Below are positions 27,766 through 38,094 of a stretch of 64,000 nucleotides of DNA, piece by piece. Under the pieces are notes generated by a model, which was not told where the DNA came from, did not search any database, and saw only the letters and a list, made by a program, of their open reading frames with translations. The DNA is from Anaerococcus urinomassiliensis (GTDB lineage Bacteria > Bacillota > Clostridia > Tissierellales > Peptoniphilaceae): positions 1,309,691 through 1,373,690 of the forward strand of contig NZ_LT635782.1 in the NCBI RefSeq assembly GCF_900128425.1. Reading direction: 5' to 3'. Numbering within the stretch: position 1 is the first letter of the stretch; each line of letters opens with the position of its first letter. The translations under genes were made by a program, and so were the position numbers.

Positions 27766-28750
27766 AATTTATCCAAAAATAATAGCAAAAGATAGGATGG
27801 ATCTGGAGAACTTATTATTCCAAGAAGGCATACGTTTTGAAGAAAATGTCGAAACAACTTTTGGCAAATATGAAAATGACAAACTAATAGCTACAGCATC
27901 TATTTATAAAAATATTATAAAATGTGTAGCAATAGACCCAGCTTACAAGGGAGGATCTGTTTTTAATGAGATGATGACAGTCATTCTAGCTGAGATTAAT
28001 CAAAATAACTATGATAACGCCTTTGTCTACACCAAAACAATCTATGAAAAATCATTTGCATCTATAGGCTTTAAGGAGATTGAAAGACTTGGAAACGAGT
28101 TGATTTTCATGGAAAAAGCAAGAGATGGATTTACTTCTTACTTAGAAAAACTAAAGGAGACTAAGGTAGATGGAGAAAGTATTGGAGCAGTAGTTTTAAA
28201 TGCCAATCCCTTCACCTTGGGCCACCAATTCCTAGTGGATTATGGAGCAAAGCATTGTACTTACTTACATGTTTTTGTGGTAAGCGAAGACGCTTCGTAT
28301 TTTTCTGCCAAGGATAGGTCCAAAATGGTAGAATTGGGAGTAGAAAACTATGATAATGTCATCGTCCACCCTACAGAATCTTATCTTGTATCAGCAGCTA
28401 CTTTTCCCTCATACTTCATAGATGAAAATAAGTCGGTTACAAAAATCCACGCTAGCCTAGATGCAAGAATTTTTAAAAACCACATAGGCAAAGTCCTAGA
28501 AATCGACCAAAGATTTGTAGGAACTGAGCCAACCGACGAAGCGACAAGAATATACAATGAAACTATGAGAGAAATCTTTGAAAGTGAGCCAAATAAGCTT
28601 GACCTTGTAGAAATACCAAGAAAAGAACTATACGGAAAAGTCATATCAGCATCTCGTGTAAGAACCCTCATTGATCAAGGGAAGATGGAAGAAATCAAAG
28701 ACTTAGTTCCTCAGACAACTTACGAATATATTAAAAACAATAATTTATAA
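27758..28750 (+). CDS. citC: citrate lyase ligase CitC
   Basis: 330 residues. Acetylates the thiol of the citrate lyase prosthetic group with acetate and ATP, switching the lyase on. An N-terminal GNAT-like domain (VAIDPAYKGGSVFNEMM) is followed by a nucleotidyltransferase domain with NANPFTLGHQFLV (the HxGH-like site) and ISASRVR near the C-terminus. ATG at 27758 follows GGGAGGATTTTG; the TTG at 27755 is too close to the site. A terminator follows. Confidence 0.9.
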   Translation: MIKIYPKIIAKDRMDLENLLFQEGIRFEENVETTFGKYENDKLIATASIYKNIIKCVAIDPAYKGGSVFNEMMTVILAEINQNNYDNAFVYTKTIYEKSFASIGFKEIERLGNELIFMEKARDGFTSYLEKLKETKVDGESIGAVVLNANPFTLGHQFLVDYGAKHCTYLHVFVVSEDASYFSAKDRSKMVELGVENYDNVIVHPTESYLVSAATFPSYFIDENKSVTKIHASLDARIFKNHIGKVLEIDQRFVGTEPTDEATRIYNETMREIFESEPNKLDLVEIPRKELYGKVISASRVRTLIDQGKMEEIKDLVPQTTYEYIKNNNL

Positions 28751-28752
28751 AA

Positions 28753-28788
28753 ATAAAACTAGAGCACTAAACAAGTCTCTAGTTTTAT
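28753..28788 (+). terminator. terminator after citC
   Basis: ATAAAACTAGAG pairs with CTCTAGTTTTAT over a 12-base loop. Confidence 0.8.
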
Positions 28789-28840
28789 AGTTTATGTGAA
28801 AAAAACAAATACAAAAGTACCATATATGTATCGGGGACAC

Positions 28841-28874
28841 GGGGTCGAAGGTTCAAATCCTTTCACCCCGACCA
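28841..28874 (+). pseudogene. tRNA-Pro 3' remnant, copy 1
   Basis: GGTCGAAGGTTCAAATCC... through CACCCCGACCA is the variable loop, T-arm, 3' acceptor strand and CCA of a tRNA whose 5' end would be CGGGGTG, as in bacterial tRNA-Pro. The 5' half is missing. Such duplicated tRNA 3' ends usually mark integration or excision of mobile DNA. Confidence 0.65.
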
Positions 28875-28910
28875 ATATTTATTTTTGCTAGAGCTGGCTT
28901 CGAGAAGGCG

Positions 28911-28944
28911 AGGCTCGAAGGTTCAAATCCTTTCACCACGACCA
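28911..28944 (+). pseudogene. tRNA-Pro 3' remnant, copy 2
   Basis: Repeats copy 1 from CGAAGGTTCAAATCC to GACCA, with CACCACGA in place of CACCCCGA. A little more sequence (AGAGCTGGCTTCGAGAAGG) resembling the D-stem and anticodon arm remains upstream but does not form a proper stem. Confidence 0.6.
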
Positions 28945-29087
28945 TTTTATTTAGCCCGTAGATGAGTTTTCTACTGGCTTTTTTAAATTAGTAATACTGC
29001 TGTAATATAAATCAATAGGGAAATATCATAAGAAATTAAATGCTTTGGATATTTCCTGCTAGCAAAGCATCCTCAAGAATTGCAAAA

Positions 29088-29261
29088 GGGGCTGTTGCAA
29101 ATTGATAGATATCAAACGTTCCATCATTGGAGTGCACTCCCAGAAAGTTTGAGGTTTAGCCCGCCGGCTCAGGGTGGTAATTAGCCCGTCGGCTGACAGA
29201 GACCTTTCTGGGAGGGTGCTCGAATGATATAGGAACGATTTATCTATTTTGCAACAGCCCC
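29088..29261 (+). mobile_element. MITE-like element, copy 2, IS6-like ends
   Basis: 174 bp bounded by perfect 14-bp terminal inverted repeats, GGGGCTGTTGCAAA and TTTGCAACAGCCCC. The end matches the IS6/IS26-type terminal repeat GGnnCTGTTGCAAA. The interior carries further inverted segments (CTCCCAGAAAG, GTCGGCTGAC). It is inverted relative to copy 1 and lies 17 bases past the aldolase stop. No transposase is encoded; an IS6 transposase elsewhere could mobilise it. Confidence 0.85.
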
Positions 29262-29278
29262 TTCTTTGCCATCATCTT

Positions 29279-30274
29279 TTATTTTAACTTGATGGCCAAT
29301 TGTTCTATTTTTTCTTCATCCCCTGGGACAAAGGCATTTTTCGCTATGTTTTCTATTAGATCCTTCTTGCTAATGCCATGTTTTGCTGATAGGTCATTTA
29401 CTATCTTCATGAATGCTGAGTAGATTCCATAGTATCCAATCAATATTAGATCGCCCATATCTTTTACATCTACACCATATGCTTTAGCTATGGGTTCTAG
29501 TACCTTTACTGATTCAATTGCTTTGATCAGATCAGCCTTTGTTTTGTAGCCCTCTTTATTAGCTGCTGCTATTAGTGTCTCTGTTCTGGTATTGCCAGCT
29601 CCTGCTCCAAGTCCAGCTATAGCTGTATCTGCAAAGCTTGCCCCATTTTCAATTGCAATCATTGTGTTTCCTACAGCAAGCCCTAGGTTGTCGTGGGTAT
29701 GGAAACCAAGACTTAGACCTGTTGCTTCTTTTGTTTGTTTAATAGATTTGGCAACTTGACTTGGATTCATGGCGCCTGCGGAATCTGTTATAGTTATGGT
29801 ATCTGCTCCATATTCCTTTAGCTTGATGGCTTCTTCTTTTATTTCGCTAGGATCAAGTCTGCTTGCCATCATCATAAATCCACCCACTTGGATATTTTTT
29901 TCTTTGGCAAGCTTTATGTATTCTTTGCTAGGGCTAACATTACTTGCCTGGACAGCTATTCTTACTAATCCTATGTCAAAATCAAGCAGGTCTTTGTAGC
30001 TTTCTAAGTCTATCTTGTTAGGAAAAACTAGGATAGCAATTTTGCTATTTGAACTTGAACTGATAGCTCTTTGTAACATTTCTTTATCGCTAGGGTATCC
30101 CTCTTGGATAAAACTGCCCATACCATAACCATAGCCCACTTCGATATAGTCTACACCTGCATAATCAAGTGCCTTTACAATCTTTTCTATATCGTCTAGG
30201 CAAAATTTATTTTTTACTGTATGGTTACCATCTCTTAAAGTTGAATCTATAATTTCTATTTTTCTTTCTATCAT
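29279..30274 (-). CDS. DRE-TIM aldolase (4-hydroxy-2-oxovalerate aldolase / HMGL-like) in the citrate operon
   Basis: 331 residues of the HMGL-like TIM barrel. The active-site opening is DSTLRDGNHT, and the metal-binding histidines are in GFHTHDNLG. AIAGLGAGAGNTRTE is the usual barrel-end loop. Relatives such as MhpE/BphI cleave 4-hydroxy-2-oxoacids to pyruvate and an aldehyde, and can decarboxylate oxaloacetate. No acetaldehyde dehydrogenase partner is present; the gene overlaps citX by 4 bases as the last gene of the citrate operon. An oxaloacetate-to-pyruvate role is therefore attractive but inferred. Confidence 0.75.
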   Translation of the reverse strand: MIERKIEIIDSTLRDGNHTVKNKFCLDDIEKIVKALDYAGVDYIEVGYGYGMGSFIQEGYPSDKEMLQRAISSSSNSKIAILVFPNKIDLESYKDLLDFDIGLVRIAVQASNVSPSKEYIKLAKEKNIQVGGFMMMASRLDPSEIKEEAIKLKEYGADTITITDSAGAMNPSQVAKSIKQTKEATGLSLGFHTHDNLGLAVGNTMIAIENGASFADTAIAGLGAGAGNTRTETLIAAANKEGYKTKADLIKAIESVKVLEPIAKAYGVDVKDMGDLILIGYYGIYSAFMKIVNDLSAKHGISKKDLIENIAKNAFVPGDEEKIEQLAIKLK

Positions 30275-30807
30275 AATTCTCCCTTATACTCGTCTATCAA
30301 ATTCTCTATCCAAGAAATCATCTCATCTACACTATGCGCCCTTCTACTTGAACAAACTTTTGCATCATTATCGCATATGAAGCATTTCCTAGCTGTGTAT
30401 GATAAGTCCTGCCTGCTGATGTTTTCTCCTTTGTAGAGGATATCTATATCGTATAGTCTGCCAAAATAGGAATCATTTTCCAAAACTATCATTTCTTTTT
30501 TTAAGCTTCTACCCTCTAGATCTAAGGCCAAGAAATATTCTGGCCCTGTGATTGTGTATTCTGCTTGCTCAAACAATATATTTCCCAAACCAACTAATTT
30601 TCTTATTTCATCTTTACCATGGTCAAATATTTTGATTATGGCATTATTCGTTTTTTGACCTCCTGGTATGTTTAGCTTAAAACAAAGGATAGATCCATGT
30701 GGAAATTCTTCTTGCAATTTTCTTATTTTCCCCACACGTTTTTCTCTGTTTAATAATACATCCTCAAGGCTAGGTATATTTTGATCATCAAAGTACTTTC
30801 TAATCAT
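30271..30807 (-). CDS. citX: apo-citrate lyase phosphoribosyl-dephospho-CoA transferase CitX
   Basis: Loads the prosthetic group onto the acyl-carrier subunit CitD. Family residues are visible: GRLYDIDILYKG, then RQDLSYTARKCFICDNDAKVCSS with its conserved cysteines, and a following RAHS. About 179 residues, the usual length. The start overlaps the end of the GntR gene; ATG at 30807 is preferred over GTG at 30813. It is translationally linked to both neighbours. Confidence 0.88.
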   Translation of the reverse strand: MIRKYFDDQNIPSLEDVLLNREKRVGKIRKLQEEFPHGSILCFKLNIPGGQKTNNAIIKIFDHGKDEIRKLVGLGNILFEQAEYTITGPEYFLALDLEGRSLKKEMIVLENDSYFGRLYDIDILYKGENISRQDLSYTARKCFICDNDAKVCSSRRAHSVDEMISWIENLIDEYKGEL

Positions 30808-31495
30808 CTTCACTCTCTCTATTAATTAGTATAAAATCATTATATTTGTAGGATTGATCAATTATATATTCTTTTGATTCTTGCAAGTGCTTTCTTATGA
30901 AGTTTTCCAACTTTTCAAATTCTTTGGCTTCCATCAAATCTAACATATCGCTATGTTCTTCAACTGATAGTTTTCTCCTTGAATTGTCACTTCTGCTGTC
31001 AAAAGAAATCTTCCTAAGTACTTCTAAGTAATCATTTAGATTGGCAATAATCATAGTAAGCCTTGGCATATCTGCATATTCGTAAATAGCCTCATTGAAG
31101 GCTTTTGCAGTAGCCCTAAGATCTTCTGTATCTCCACTTCTTGAAGCAATGTCAGCATCCTTTATTATGCCTCTTATATATGAATAGTCTTCTTTTTTCA
31201 TATTTAGACCAGCTTCTTTGAAAGCAAGTACATCAAGGGATGTCCTTATTTTGAAAATTTCTTCAATGTCTTCTAGTGTAATAATTCTAACACTATATCC
31301 AACATTTCTGTTATAATTTAGCAATCCCTCATCATATAGGCTACTCAAGGCTTTGTTTACTGGAGTTCTTGATACATAAAGCTCTTCTGCCAAATCTTTA
31401 GCCTTAAGTCTCATACCCATAGGATATTTTCCGTTTATGATATTATATTTAATGTCACTTCTTACTTTTTCATATAAACTTTGATAGTCGTTCAT
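30800..31495 (-). CDS. GntR-family (FCD) regulator of citrate genes, CitO-like
   Basis: 231 residues. The N-terminal winged helix has LRLKAKDLAEELYVSRTPVNKALSSL-type helix-turn-helix spacing (residues 25-55), and the C-terminal all-helical FCD domain ends with HxxxL-type metal-ligand positions (EEHSDMLDL). Such regulators respond to carboxylates. It is encoded inside the cit operon, so it probably controls its own promoter, where a 16-bp palindrome overlaps the -10. Activator or repressor role is not certain. Confidence 0.8.
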   Translation of the reverse strand: MNDYQSLYEKVRSDIKYNIINGKYPMGMRLKAKDLAEELYVSRTPVNKALSSLYDEGLLNYNRNVGYSVRIITLEDIEEIFKIRTSLDVLAFKEAGLNMKKEDYSYIRGIIKDADIASRSGDTEDLRATAKAFNEAIYEYADMPRLTMIIANLNDYLEVLRKISFDSRSDNSRRKLSVEEHSDMLDLMEAKEFEKLENFIRKHLQESKEYIIDQSYKYNDFILINRESEDD

Positions 31496-31541
31496 AAATA
31501 CTCCTTAAAACAAAAGCCTAGCCTATTAACATTTTATTTTC

Positions 31542-32873
31542 TTAAACTGCTATTATACCGAACACGATACCAAATATTAGCATGATTAAACTGATACCAT
31601 AACACCATGCAAAGGATGCCTTTATGTGTCCTCTTAAGGTGATTTCCTCATCAAATAGTCCAAGTCCCAACCAAGTTGCTGGCACCATTGGTGATAGGAG
31701 TAATATACAGTTTTTGCCAAGTATCATTGCTAAAGCAGTGTATATAGATTTAACACCAAAGGCTTCTCCTACACCTGCAAGAGGTGGCAATATGCCATAG
31801 AAATAAGCATCAGTACCTGTTATCATGCCCAGTGGTCCACCTAGGATTCCAAATATTATATGTATATACTTACCCATTGATTGAGGTATAATCCCAATTA
31901 GTGTCTGTGCCATGGCATCTAGCATGCCTGTACCTTCCATGATTCCAACCATAACACCAGCTGCCATTATTGTTGCTACAATAGATAATGCACTGGCTGC
32001 GTGTTTTTTGATTTGATTATTTTGTTCTTTTAGATTTGGGAAGTTGATAACCATTGCAAAAACTGTTCCTAGCATAAATATATAGTAGCTTGGTAGGTCT
32101 ATAACTTTATTTGCCATAAGTAGTCCAATGATTCCAATTGTTAGAATAATATTGACTGGCAATAGCTTTTTAAATCTTGGATCGCTACTAGCTTTTTTTT
32201 CTGTATCTTCTTGCACTACTTTAGTAGCTTGAGTAGATATTCCTACATTTCCATTTGCAAGAGTATATTTTCTTTCTCTAATTCCAAGTATTACTGCAAC
32301 TGTAAGTGATAGCACTACTCCTAGTATTTGTATTGGAATCAAGTGTCTCCACATATCTGTTGGATCCATACCTATTACTGTGGCTGCACGAACAGTAGGT
32401 CCGCCCCAAGGTAGTAAGTTCATTACACCAACGGATGCTGCAATAATTGTTAGAAGGGTTTGGCTTCTCATACCCATCTTCCTATATATTGGAAGCATAG
32501 CTGGTACTGTGATTAGCAAAGTCGCTGCTGCAGATCCATCTAAGTGAGCTATTGTAGCTATAAGTGCAGTAGATACAGTAATTTTTACAGGATTGTCCGC
32601 TGCCCATGCTGCTAGCTTGTCCACTAGTGCATCAAATACACCTACATCTGACATTATTCCAAAGAATAATATCGAGAAAATAAACATGAATGCATTAGAT
32701 TTGATAGAATCCATTCCATCTTTTACGTAAGTTGATAGGTCGTTAATGCCCGTACCTACTATGAACGCAGCAAGGGTAGGTATTAGTACCATTACTGCTA
32801 CTGGACTCATTTTTTCTTTAAGTAATAATATAATGATTAGTGCAATCATTATAAAGCCCATTGCTGATAACAT
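31542..32873 (-). CDS. CitMHS-family citrate transporter
   Basis: 443 residues with about twelve membrane segments. ATIAHLDGSAAATLLITVPAM and MNLLPWGGPTVRAA are typical of CitMHS proteins, which import citrate complexed with a divalent metal in symport with protons. The gene sits between citF and the regulator. The metal preference cannot be told from the sequence. Confidence 0.85.
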   Translation of the reverse strand: MLSAMGFIMIALIIILLLKEKMSPVAVMVLIPTLAAFIVGTGINDLSTYVKDGMDSIKSNAFMFIFSILFFGIMSDVGVFDALVDKLAAWAADNPVKITVSTALIATIAHLDGSAAATLLITVPAMLPIYRKMGMRSQTLLTIIAASVGVMNLLPWGGPTVRAATVIGMDPTDMWRHLIPIQILGVVLSLTVAVILGIRERKYTLANGNVGISTQATKVVQEDTEKKASSDPRFKKLLPVNIILTIGIIGLLMANKVIDLPSYYIFMLGTVFAMVINFPNLKEQNNQIKKHAASALSIVATIMAAGVMVGIMEGTGMLDAMAQTLIGIIPQSMGKYIHIIFGILGGPLGMITGTDAYFYGILPPLAGVGEAFGVKSIYTALAMILGKNCILLLSPMVPATWLGLGLFDEEITLRGHIKASFAWCYGISLIMLIFGIVFGIIAV

Positions 32874-32888
32874 ATTGTCTCCTTAAAT

Positions 32889-34433
32889 TTATTTTTTAAC
32901 TTTTTTGATTACATCTATTATAGAACCATCTCTGTATTCTACTATTGCTACAACTTGATCTTCATATTCTATCTCACTAGCCTTGCCTGTGATTTCTTCT
33001 CCACGTTTTATCAAGTAATCAATATCTACAAGTGGTATATCTGTTTTTTCAAGTTGCTTTTTGATATCTTCTCTATTTGGATTTACTGCTACGCCATAGT
33101 CTGTTACAAGTACATCTACAGTTTCCCCTGGAGTGGTAATTGAAGTACAGGACTCTCTGACTGTTGCTATTCTTCCACGTATTAGTGGCGCAACTATGAT
33201 GGAACATTTTGAACCAGCTGCTGTGTCCGGGTGTCCACCTGGTGCACCTTGGATAGTTCCGTCAGAGCCTACTACAACATTGACATTAAAGTCACGGTCT
33301 ACTTCAAGAGCACCTAATACTACATAGTCAAGTTTATTTACATAGGCACCCTTATTTAGTGGATTAGCATATTCGCCAGAGTCTATCTCAAAGTGATTAG
33401 GATCCTTGTATACACTTTCAACACTTGCTATATCAAAGGCTTGGTCATCAGCCAAATATCTTACATATCCATCCCTTAGCAAGTTTACTATTGGCTCTGT
33501 GATACCACCCATAGCCCAACCCATCTTTATGCCTGCTTTTTCTAGATATGGTCTAATTTTTACGGCTGCTGCAAGACTTGCTCCACCTGCTCCTGTTTGG
33601 AATGAGAATCCATCCTTAAACCACTCGGTATTGGCTATGACTTTTGCACAATATTCAGCCATCTTTAGCTCTCTAGGATCTTTTGTCATACGGATAGCAC
33701 CAGATGCTATCTTTGATGGGTCTCCTATTTTATCTACTTCTACAACATAGTCTACATCTACGCAGCTTATTGGATGTGGGTAGTTTGGAAATGGAACTAT
33801 TGTATCTGTGATTACTACAACTTTGTCAGCAAATTTTGCATCTACTCCTGCATATGATAGGACACCACAATTTGCTTTGCCATTGATACCACTTGCATTT
33901 CCATATTCATCTGATGAACTTGCACCTATAAAGGCAACATCAATTTTCACCTTGCCTGATTCTATTGCTCCAACCCTACCACCGTGACTTCTTATATAGG
34001 CTGGATTTTTGAGCTTACCTTCTGATATTGCTTCTCCAATTTCGTCACGAACTCCAGATGTTGATATGCCTGTTATTGTTCCATCTTCAATCATAGGTAC
34101 GAAGTTTGCGTGCGCCTTGCCTAGGGATGATGCACAGATAAATAAGTCTTTGATGCCAAGCTCGTGGATGGCATCCATCACCATAGCTGCAACATAGTCA
34201 CCATTTCTAAAGTGGTGGTGAAAAGAAATAGTATCTCCATCCTTAAGGCCTGTTTTTTTAATGGCTTCTTTTATATCCTTTAATACTTTGCTATTTCTTG
34301 GTTCTACCTGAGTTCTTATGGTTGGAGTAGCCTTTACAAGATCTTTGCCCTCGTTAGCATATGCTCCCTTAAAAACTTGACTATTATCTTCTAGTAAGTA
34401 ATCTGGCACTTGTCTATTTACTGCATTTTTCAT
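32889..34433 (-). CDS. citF: citrate lyase alpha subunit CitF
   Basis: 514 residues, the usual length. Citrate:acetyl-ACP transferase, which moves the acyl-carrier thioester to citrate. Family blocks are SFHHHFRNGDYV, GGRVGAIESGKVKIDVAFIGAS and GAPGGHPDTAAGSKCSIIVAPL. The start ATG overlaps the citE stop (ATGA). Confidence 0.95.
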   Translation of the reverse strand: MKNAVNRQVPDYLLEDNSQVFKGAYANEGKDLVKATPTIRTQVEPRNSKVLKDIKEAIKKTGLKDGDTISFHHHFRNGDYVAAMVMDAIHELGIKDLFICASSLGKAHANFVPMIEDGTITGISTSGVRDEIGEAISEGKLKNPAYIRSHGGRVGAIESGKVKIDVAFIGASSSDEYGNASGINGKANCGVLSYAGVDAKFADKVVVITDTIVPFPNYPHPISCVDVDYVVEVDKIGDPSKIASGAIRMTKDPRELKMAEYCAKVIANTEWFKDGFSFQTGAGGASLAAAVKIRPYLEKAGIKMGWAMGGITEPIVNLLRDGYVRYLADDQAFDIASVESVYKDPNHFEIDSGEYANPLNKGAYVNKLDYVVLGALEVDRDFNVNVVVGSDGTIQGAPGGHPDTAAGSKCSIIVAPLIRGRIATVRESCTSITTPGETVDVLVTDYGVAVNPNREDIKKQLEKTDIPLVDIDYLIKRGEEITGKASEIEYEDQVVAIVEYRDGSIIDVIKKVKK

Positions 34434-35323
34434 ACTAAATCACCTTCATAAATTCCTGCGGCTTTTGCCATTTCTAGTGTACGTTTTGCTCCTTCAACAT
34501 GAGCTATATCTACCATTTTGCCATCAACTGTAAGTACGCCTATACCAGCTTGTTCAGCTTCTTTAACACCTATCACAAGCCTTTGCGCCTTGTTAATTTC
34601 TTCTTGGCTAGGAGTAAATACTTCATGTACTATATCTATTTGCTTTGGAGAAATAATTGACTTGCCATCAAAGCCCATATTCTTAATCATTTGTGTTTCA
34701 CGTCTTAGACTTTCTTCATCATCTAGGTCAGTATAAACTGTATCAAAGCACATGACACCAGCTGCACGAGCTGATAGAACTATTTGAGAACGAGCTAGGA
34801 AATATTCCTCACCAGTCTTTGTGGTTGTAGCATGCATAGTTCTTGCAAAGTCTCCACCAGATAGGGCAACTCCCATTAGCCTCTTGCTTGATGTGCAAAT
34901 TTCATAGCAATTGATAATAGATAGAGGTGTTTCCAAGGCTGCCATAAGCATAGTTGAACCAAGCTCTTTACCAAATTCTTTTTCAGCTTCTTCAACAAGT
35001 CTTTCAACTTCAATAACTTGATCTTTTGTTTCACACATTGGTATTCTAATACCGTCTGCTCCACCTGCCACACTTGCTCTGATGTCTTCCTTGTAGTATT
35101 CACTGTCAGTCGCATTGATTCTAACCCAAATTTCTGTATCGCCATAATCAACATATTTTAAGGTGTTGTAAAGTTGTATGCGTGCAGAGTCTTTTTCTTT
35201 GATGCTAACTGCATCTTCAAGGTCTAAGATTACACAATCTGCACCATATATGTATGCGTCTTTTACTAAAGATGCTCTTTGTGCGTTCAAAAACATCATT
35301 GATCTTCTTATTGTTCTTTTCAT
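34430..35323 (-). CDS. citE: citrate lyase beta subunit CitE
   Basis: 297 residues. Citryl-ACP lyase that releases oxaloacetate and regenerates acetyl-ACP. The HpcH/HpaI TIM-barrel features are RSMMFLNAQ, DCVILDLEDAV, MLMAALETPLSI and SGGDFARTMHA. It overlaps citD by 4 bases (ATGA) and citF by 4 bases, so the three subunits are translationally coupled. Confidence 0.95.
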   Translation of the reverse strand: MKRTIRRSMMFLNAQRASLVKDAYIYGADCVILDLEDAVSIKEKDSARIQLYNTLKYVDYGDTEIWVRINATDSEYYKEDIRASVAGGADGIRIPMCETKDQVIEVERLVEEAEKEFGKELGSTMLMAALETPLSIINCYEICTSSKRLMGVALSGGDFARTMHATTTKTGEEYFLARSQIVLSARAAGVMCFDTVYTDLDDEESLRRETQMIKNMGFDGKSIISPKQIDIVHEVFTPSQEEINKAQRLVIGVKEAEQAGIGVLTVDGKMVDIAHVEGAKRTLEMAKAAGIYEGDLV

Positions 35324-35613
35324 ATCTTATCCCCCCATGGTAACTTACTATCAAGATTATCTGATCTTAATATAGCTGTTTGGACACGAGATCTTATTGT
35401 ACAATCTAAGGCTCCCCTATCATCAACGAAAACTTCGCCAGTTTTTACCTCAAGATTTTCAAGGACTTCCTTTACTGTATCTTCGATTTGCTTGCCAAAT
35501 TGAGCATATACTGAACTTTTAACCTCTACTTTAAGCTCATCGCTAGGATAAACATTAACTAAAGCATCACTAGATTCTAGAGTTCCAGCAGTAGAATTAT
35601 TTTTGATATTCAT
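35320..35613 (-). CDS. citD: citrate lyase gamma subunit (acyl carrier) CitD
   Basis: 97 residues. The prosthetic-group serine is Ser14 in AGTLESSD. The C-terminal half has DRGALDCTIRSRVQTA, as expected. It is the first gene of the operon, about 45 bases after the predicted transcription start. Confidence 0.95.
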   Translation of the reverse strand: MNIKNNSTAGTLESSDALVNVYPSDELKVEVKSSVYAQFGKQIEDTVKEVLENLEVKTGEVFVDDRGALDCTIRSRVQTAILRSDNLDSKLPWGDKI

Positions 35614-35656
35614 AACTTCCCCTTTCCATAGAAATTGTTTTCATAATCTTAACATC

Positions 35657-35695
35657 TATATTGTACAATATAACAGCTTGAAAAAAACATAACAA
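35657..35695 (-). promoter_or_regulatory. cit operon promoter with palindromic operator
   Basis: On the minus strand TTGTTA (35690-35695) and TATATT (35667-35672) are 17 bases apart with an extended -10 TG. The 16-bp perfect palindrome TATATTGTACAATATA (35657-35672) begins at the -10. Its TTGT-ACAA core resembles operators of the FadR/GntR class, so the in-operon GntR protein is the obvious ligand. Confidence 0.65.
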
Positions 35696-35756
35696 ATGGC
35701 TTAAATACAATCTAAATGCAAAGTTAAGCTTTGAGTCGAGGATAAAAGTGAGCACA

Positions 35757-35790
35757 AAAAAACCAGCAGATTGGTATATCTACTGGTTTT
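35757..35790 (-). terminator. groES-groEL operon terminator
   Basis: AAAACCAGTAGAT pairs with ATCTGCTGGTTTT (one G-T pair) and is followed by a T-run on the minus strand. About 370 bp of repeat DNA lies between it and the groEL stop. Confidence 0.75.
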
Positions 35791-35805
35791 ACTTTTTGTA
35801 TTTTG

Positions 35806-36159
35806 TATTGCTCAAAGGCCGCTTGGCTGGGTCCTCGTCACTATGTTCCTGCGGCTTTTCGCGCTTGTGGCGCGAGTACTCAGCTAGCCAGGTAAATATG
35901 CCTAGATTTGGCATATTTACCCCGAAAACTTAGCGCGGGAGCACGGAAGAGATTCTTTGAAGCGAGTTTTCGTACGGGCTTTCTTGCTTCGCAAGACCAT
36001 TTCATGGAGAGTCCTCTATCTGCCGGACGGGCTTGTCTTTTGTGCCTTCGGCAGTTTTATCGCTCAAACGCCGCTTGGCTTAGTCCTCGTTGCTTCGCTC
36101 CTGCGGTTTCTTCTCGCCTTTTGGGCGAGACTCCACTCAGGACGCCGGAGAGGCGTGCT
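35806..36159. repeat. GC-rich repeat block downstream of groEL
   Basis: An approximately 70-bp unit starting GCTCAAAGGCCGCTTGG (35810) recurs as GCTCAAACGCCGCTTGG (36062). Between them is a copy of the three-way-junction module (35891-35972) found three more times in the window. Further short stems (CTTGCTTCGCAAG; TCTCGCC...GGGCGAGA) are visible. GC content is well above that of neighbouring genes. No protein is supported. Confidence 0.75.
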
Positions 36160-37779
<1,620 letters not shown>

Positions 37780-37791
37780 TTATATCCTTTC

Positions 37792-38073
37792 TTATTTTAC
37801 AACTGCCAAAATATCAATGTATTTTACAACAATGTAGTCAGTATCTTCTAGTTTAACTTCTGTGCCTGCATATTGAGAATAGATTACCTTATCCCCAACA
37901 GCAAGAGAATCTTTTCTCTTTTCATCTTTTAAAATATCATCACTGATAGCCACAACCTCTGCATAAACTGGTTTTTCTTGGGCAGATTCTGGTAGAACAA
38001 TTCCAGATTGAGTTGTCTTTTCTGCCTCAGCTTTTTTAATAACGACTCTATCTCCTATAGGTTTTAATTCCAT
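37792..38073 (-). CDS. groES: co-chaperonin GroES
   Basis: 93 residues; the heptameric lid of GroEL. The N-terminal KPIGDRVVIKK block, the mobile loop (EKTTQSGIVLPESAQEKP) and VIYSQYAGTEVKL are all typical. First gene of the operon. Confidence 0.97.
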   Translation of the reverse strand: MELKPIGDRVVIKKAEAEKTTQSGIVLPESAQEKPVYAEVVAISDDILKDEKRKDSLAVGDKVIYSQYAGTEVKLEDTDYIVVKYIDILAVVK

Positions 38074-38094
38074 AAATTATCTCCTTAATTATTT

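Noticed and set aside
28840..28950. Functional tRNA genes
   Set aside because: Only T-arm and acceptor 3' parts are present; no D-arm or paired anticodon stem.
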